Below are positions 61,201 through 64,000 of a stretch of DNA of 64,000 nt, piece by piece. This DNA comes from Tetradesmus obliquus (Eukaryota; Chlorophyta; Chlorophyceae; Sphaeropleales; Scenedesmaceae): the NCBI GenBank assembly GCA_030272155.1, contig CP126199.1, forward strand, positions 2,108,001 through 2,172,000, in the 5' to 3' direction. The position numbers and the translations under genes are program-made. Numbering within the stretch: the first letter of the stretch is position 1; each line of letters opens with the position of its first letter. Below the pieces are notes generated by a model. It did no database searches. It saw only the letters and a list, made by a program, of their open reading frames with translations, and was not told the origin of the DNA.

Positions 61201-63582
61201 GCACACTCAAGTGAGAGGCACAGTGCAGGATGGTGGCTAGATAGCTACAGGACACCCTAGCATAAGTCAAGCAGAGATTGTGCGCGGCTGTGTGCTCAAT
61301 GCTCAACCCTCAGCAAGACGTGTGGGGGCAGCATGCATGGCTGCAAAACACTTGTGGTTTCCTTTGGAACAGCGCCAGGATACACCCGCTCAACATGTAT
61401 TGAACGCGGAAAGCAGCTTGTGGGAGCTGTTGGCTTATATGATGCCTTTTACAGAGTGCCCAGCTATACTACAGTATAGTGTACATTGCATCTAAGCGTG
61501 CTCATATGCATGTCTTGTGCACATGATGTTGTTGTGCTGCATGTGCAGGTGCAGCAGCAAGCAGGAGCTGGCTTACTACGACTTCCCCCTGGGTGAGAGC
61601 AGTACAGTTGACTGGCTGCATCAGCTGAATGAACGGCTGGTTTCACGATCGGCAGCATGACCTGTTTGTCAGCAGCAGCACGAGCAGCAGCATCTGTTCC
61701 GCTGACTTCTTTTACGAACAGCTCACCACTTGTACTGGAAGAAGGCCTACCAGCGGCCAATGCCGCTGCCACTGCCGCAGAGTACACAGTGCTGTGGATA
61801 CAGGCAATTTAGATTTACATGTTGATGGTTTGCAGGTGATGTGGTGCTGGAGGAGGACCTGGAGCTTGACTGTGCGCCTGACGGGCTGCTGCTGCTGCCG
61901 CGGCTGCCGTACCTGGGCGGCGAGCGGCTGGGCACCGTCATTGACATGCTGCTGGTGGGGGACCAAATTGGCGGCTACCGCCCAAGCTGCCTGCCTGCTG
62001 AGGTACGTGGCCTGCTGATATTTTTGTTTGTGTGTTGCTGTTTCATTCCCTTGGCTGTTCTGTCATTGACATGGTGGTGGGATACCAGATTGGACGCTAC
62101 CGCCAAGCTGCCTGCCAGCAAAGGTACAAAAGCATTGGTGGTTTTGCTATGCGCCCTTGTCATTCTGTTGAGTGCTCTTTCATAGACATGCTGCTGGTGG
62201 GAGACCAGATCGGCGGCTACCGCCCAAGCTGCCTGCCAGCAGAGGTACGGGGTGTGGCGAATTTGCTGTACATGTGTTGCTTGTTCATTATCTTTGCTGC
62301 TCTGTCATTGACATGCTGCTGGTAAGGGACCAGATCGGAGGCTACCGCCCCAGCTGCCTGCCCGCAGAGGTGCGCGGCTCGCTAGAGGCAATGTACCTGG
62401 GCTTCAACAGGTTGTACGGAGAAACTTTGCCATCTTATATTGTGTTGGCTTCACACATAGGTGTGTGGTTTGCTGTTGCCAGAATTCAAACTTCAAACCC
62501 AGTTACGTACATCTTGGACCGCCATCAGTTCCTTGACCTGCTGCTGCTGCTGGTGCCGCTGCTGCTGGTGCTGCTGCCGCCGCTTCAGGTCCAGGGCCAG
62601 CTGGCTGAGGTGGCTGCGGCCTTCCTGACCAAGGTGCAGACCAAAGGAGCAGGCGCGCTCAGCTTCGGGCTGTCAAAGGGCAAGCTGGTGCTGCTGGGGG
62701 CACAGATGGGTGAGGAAGTGCAGACAGCGCATGTTATCTCTCCCTCTCTCTCCAAGTTGTGTGCAAATCAGCTGCGCCTTGCTTGATGCCACAACACAAT
62801 GGGTCCTGGTTGTGAGCGTCATTACAGGACGAGTACGCATACTATGTACGCTGCTGTTGCACGTTGCGCTGCATTGCAAGCACATCAAAGCATTCTTCAC
62901 ATCAGGTGCAGGCACGTCTGTGGCAGAACACTTCATTGAGATGTTCATGGTGCACTGCACCGGCCATGAGTAACAATGCATTTTCTGATATGCAACCTTG
63001 CAGGCACATTTGTGGCGGAGCACTTCATCAAGATGTTCATGGAGCGCTGGGCGGAGGAGTGCACCTACTTCTGCTGGCAGCACGTGCCGCCACGCGGCCT
63101 GGACGTGTGGCAGTTCTGGGCGCGCCTCATGCAGGCAGGCGCTGCCTTCCAGCCGGGCACGTCAAGCAGCGGTGCGTGCAGCATTCAATCGTATCTTCAG
63201 AAGCGTTGTGTTGATATGTGAAGGTGTATGCAAAGGGCAGTGGCTGTTATTACGATGTGTTGGTCTTCCATTGTGGGTGAGATGATACGGATGGTCGCGA
63301 GCCAGCAGTGTGAGCTTGTCTGTAGGCCTGGACGTGTGGCAGTTCTGGTCGCGCCTCATGCAGGCCGGCGCTGCCTTCCAGCCAGGCACATCAGGCAGCG
63401 GTGCGTGCAGAAACACAACGCATCATGGGAGATGTGCAGATAATCAAGATATGGGTTTTCCTTGTGTTGTACCGTTGTAACTGCGTGTGTTAATGCAGTG
63501 GGTGCTGCAGCAATGCATCCGTGTGAGTCAGTTGGGAGCTGCTCACAAACACAGTGTATGATCCTCATGGCTGATGCACCCA

Positions 63583-63618
<36 letters not shown>

Positions 63619-64000
63619 CTGCTGTGTTGCACCTGCAGGCGTGTACCCCCTCATCTACCTGCCAGGCGTGATGGCTACCTTCATAGCCATCAGCCCCGAG
63701 GAGGCAGACCTGAGCAGCCTCAAAGACACTGCCAACACATTTCTGTATAGGGTCTACCTTACTGCTGCTGCTGCTGCCGTGCTCCTGCAGGTGTGTACCC
63801 GCTCATCTACCTGCCAGGCGTCATGGGCACTTTTATTGCCATCAGCCCTGAGGAATCAGACCTGAACCGCCTCAAAGACGCGGCCAATGCAGCACTGACA
63901 GCAGCAGCGCCATCAAATGCAAGCCCAGAGCTGCTGCTGCAGACCACCGGCTGGTTGGATGCTGAGCGGCGTGTGTTTGTGACTGGCGGCGGCAGGGAGC
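47901..64000 (+). CDS. Giant protein with three tandem ATP-grasp-like modules, truncated by window edge
   Basis: More than 1,900 codons in about 35 exons, running off the right edge. Each module has a pre-ATP-grasp-like segment (LLxPGxDAxxLP, FxxFCRxVLxLxExQ), a linker with GHKGxLHxHI, the phosphate-loop lysine region KP(L/V)xGxxGxGxLFV, the acidic strand (V/C)LEExLxLDxxPDG, and a C-terminal unit YVWKxKPGERxxVWQFWxRL with GV(F/Y)PxIxLPG. The module order resembles ATP-dependent peptide ligases of the PGM1 type, which join an amino acid carboxylate to an amine; that comparison is from memory. Substrate and pathway are unknown. The start at 47901 (MAAGCVESSPGKIWCL) is the first ATG after an in-frame stop; an upstream exon is possible. 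Poly-Q at 48990-49035 and Ser/Ala-rich inserts interrupt the modules. No signal or transit peptide was identified. Most introns hold exon-edge copies. Confidence 0.78.
48318..48490 (+). repeat. Two copies of the first module 1 exon edge
   Basis: TCAG followed by VKEVAGYALNLLRPGVDADA at 48322, and again as VKEVAGYALSLLQPGLDAAV at 48458. Only the second continues to a donor. A (CTG)n run at 48391-48418 lies between. Confidence 0.93.
48702..48718 (+). repeat. Homopolymer run of 17 G in an intron
   Basis: Seventeen G residues in the intron after the exon ending at 48589. Length may be uncertain for technical reasons. Confidence 0.85.
50120..50323 (+). repeat. Two copies of the exon edge before the module 1 lysine loop
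   Basis: CAG plus GCTGATAGGCTAGC at about 50127 and CAG plus GCTGATAGGGCGGC at 50231, with the following GAGGCxGTGGTGAAGCC shared. Only the second codes PEAVVKPLYGKEGQGVLF through to the donor. Confidence 0.85.
50598..50930 (+). repeat. Three copies of the exon coding DVVLEEALLMDKGEDGIA
   Basis: At about 50610-50672 (VVLEESVLMDKGENGIAA), 50735-50800 (DVVLREALLMDKGKDGIAA) and 50846-50930 (intact). Each extra copy runs on into intron-like sequence CTGCCGTCGCATTGCTG or similar. The intact copy follows the acceptor CTACAG. Confidence 0.93.
51160..51720 (+). repeat. Five copies of the exon edge VPSDFSATIQAWT in module 1
   Basis: Copies start at about 51165, 51280, 51449, 51563 and 51677, all preceded by an acceptor (four by CTGCTGCAG-like ends). 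All read V(P/R)xDFxATxQAWTS. The second extends to YLHYCSVQG, nearly a full exon. Only the fifth continues into RPLLLGLRLGQLSAEHF and a donor. The spacers share AACTGTAAGCCAACAAAAA and CTCCTTGCATGCTGCTG. Confidence 0.95.
51820..52710 (+). repeat. Intron built from a dozen or more copies of the AEHFAAMFMQQHAPG exon tail
   Basis: After the exon ends at 51863, the tail (CACTTTGCAGCCATGTTC, ATGCAGCAGCACGCGCCAG, GTG) recurs throughout the roughly 990-base intron. Good copies lie near 51935, 52035, 52140, 52245, 52330, 52420, 52475, 52570 and 52670, with shorter pieces between. Most keep CCAGGTG, the donor junction. Confidence 0.95.
53335..53600 (+). repeat. Two copies of the exon edge QLADACLREPLAEQ
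   Basis: TTGCAG plus GCAGCTGGCTGACGCGTGCC at about 53341 and 53540. The first changes into AGCTACAACTATTCATG after the shared GCCGCTGGCGGAGCAG; the second continues to LELVSWREDVRRIWASG. Confidence 0.93.
54695..54950 (+). repeat. Three copies of the exon edge LVAYAVTPNFQ in module 2
   Basis: GTGCCATATGCAGTGACGCC at about 54702, TTGCCGTACGCGGTGACGCC at 54790 and CTGGTGGCGTATGCGGTGAC at 54908. Only the last has its acceptor CTGCAG and runs on to QRWAAQLSEFGV. Confidence 0.9.
56435..56760 (+). repeat. Three copies of the exon edge VGTGYSGWRPSVASKA
   Basis: At about 56443, 56575 and 56700, each after an acceptor (CCGCAG, CCGCAG, CTGCAG) with a CTG tract before it. They code VATGYSGWRPSVASKAF, VETGYCRRRPSVASKAS and VGTGYSGWRPSVASKAF. 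The third continues to TNDILRAIQPRGPGGFDF. Confidence 0.95.
57150..57300 (+). repeat. Two copies of the exon end KLFVELYAPR with donor
   Basis: AGCTCTTCGTGGAGCTCTAC plus GCGCCACGG and GTGGGT at 57158-57190, repeated at about 57265-57300 as GCGCCTCGG plus GTGGGT. Exon tail and donor were copied into the intron. Confidence 0.95.
57935..58180 (+). repeat. Three copies of the exon edge GVFPMIFLPGLS
   Basis: At about 57940 (GVVPITFLPVLL), 58048 (GVFPMIFLPGLSSQ) and 58142 (intact). Each follows CACAG or CGCAG. The third continues to GQFIAIADSEAEAQSLR and a donor. Confidence 0.93.
60785..61165 (+). repeat. Four copies of the exon edge DLQQAYELLG in module 3
   Basis: GCAG plus GACCTGCAGCAGGCGTATGA at about 60795, 60922, 61023 and 61119, spaced about 127, 101 and 96 bases. 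The first three break up after LLG; the fourth continues to CVTLKPTRGG. Confidence 0.95.
61935..62395 (+). repeat. Four copies of the exon end IDMLLVGDQIGGYRPSCLPA
   Basis: At about 61935-62003, 62065-62127, 62180-62248 and 62305-62375. Each has GACCAGATxGGxGGCTACCG and most end in GAGGT(A/G)CG, a donor-like junction. The second is the most decayed (WTLPPSCLPA-type). The last continues into RGSLEAMYLGFNR. Confidence 0.93.
63085..63405 (+). repeat. Two copies of the exon end GLDVWQFWARLMQAGAAFQP
   Basis: At 63095-63171 with GTGCGTGCAG donor, and at about 63325-63405 with the same GTGCGTGCAG junction (reading GRVAVLVAPHAG in another frame). The second follows a TAG/GCCTGG acceptor-like site. 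Confidence 0.93.
63630..63900 (+). repeat. Two near-complete copies of the exon GVYPLIYLPGVMxTFIAISP
   Basis: At 63640-63740 and 63790-63890, each preceded by CTGCAG. The first reads GVMATFIAISPEEADLSSL, then shifts to intron sequence. The second reads GVMGTFIAISPEESDLNRL and continues to the window edge with LLLQTTGWLDAERRVFV. Both are intact, so mutually exclusive use is possible. Confidence 0.93.

Larger units (their letters stand above)
58492..64000 (+). other. ATP-grasp-like module 3 (degenerate metal site, incomplete at edge)
   Basis: Main exons: 58492-58622, 58882-59014, about 59330-59893, 60177-60606, 61119-61211, about 61549-61591, 61836-62000, about 62320-62410, 62590-62705, 63002-63171, then 63640 or 63790 onward. 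Key segments: LLRPGVDAIVLPSRPDVREF, QYGHKGIMHQHIRRV, LVYVPRGYICSTTQDLQQAY, VTLKPTRGGASPGEGTLK, YYDFPLGDVVLEEDLELDCA, LSKGKLVLLGAQMGTFVAEH, GLDVWQFWARLMQAGAAFQP, GVYPLIYLPGVM. The DVN motif of module 2 reads LGAQMG. The exon at 59330-59893 includes a long Ser/Ala/Asn-rich insert. Confidence 0.75.

Overview
Nuclear DNA of a green alga, read from sequence alone. The reasons are intron-dense genes with GT-AG introns, acceptors that very often read ...ctgctgcag, heavy CAG/CTG content giving poly-Q and poly-A proteins, and plant/algal-type eukaryotic housekeeping genes. A core chlorophyte (Chlamydomonadales or Sphaeropleales type) fits best; genus is not resolvable here. Exon ends were placed by eye from splice motifs, reading-frame continuity and protein family conservation, so single-base errors are possible.

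Layout. (1) 1-5718, minus: 5' part of a DNA polymerase theta-type helicase gene with a giant poly-Q/poly-A N-terminal extension, running off the left edge. (2) 6260-10645, plus, and 19390-22786, minus: an inverted pair of paralogous genes of unknown function with matching exon lengths. (3) 12451-17397, plus, between them: a secreted glycoside-hydrolase-like TIM-barrel protein. (4) 24259-29547, minus: cyclase-associated protein (CAP/Srv2). (5) 30053-33981, minus: 20S proteasome subunit alpha type 1. (6) 34814-39063, minus: a guanylate kinase fused to a short-chain dehydrogenase/reductase. (7) 39563-43279, plus: isovaleryl-CoA dehydrogenase, head-to-head with the previous gene. (8) 45124-46778, minus: a NEDD8-specific protease (SENP8/DEN1 type). 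(9) 47901 to the right edge, plus: a giant gene with three tandem ATP-grasp-like modules, of which only the middle one keeps the metal-binding signature.

The genes do not form a pathway; this is ordinary eukaryotic gene order. What unites the window is an unusual architecture. In nearly every gene, the edge of an exon together with its splice site (either exon 5' end plus acceptor, or exon 3' end plus donor) has been copied tandemly into the neighbouring intron, from one extra copy up to about a dozen. The clearest cases are nine copies of the exon edge before the Walker A region of the polymerase theta gene, eight copies of the proteasome exon 4 end, five of the exon 5 end, and an intron in the ATP-grasp gene made almost wholly of copies of the preceding exon tail. 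The copies decay (frameshifts, lost catalytic residues) while one copy per exon remains intact. I regard this splice-site-anchored exon-edge multiplication as the main candidate for an undescribed phenomenon in the window.
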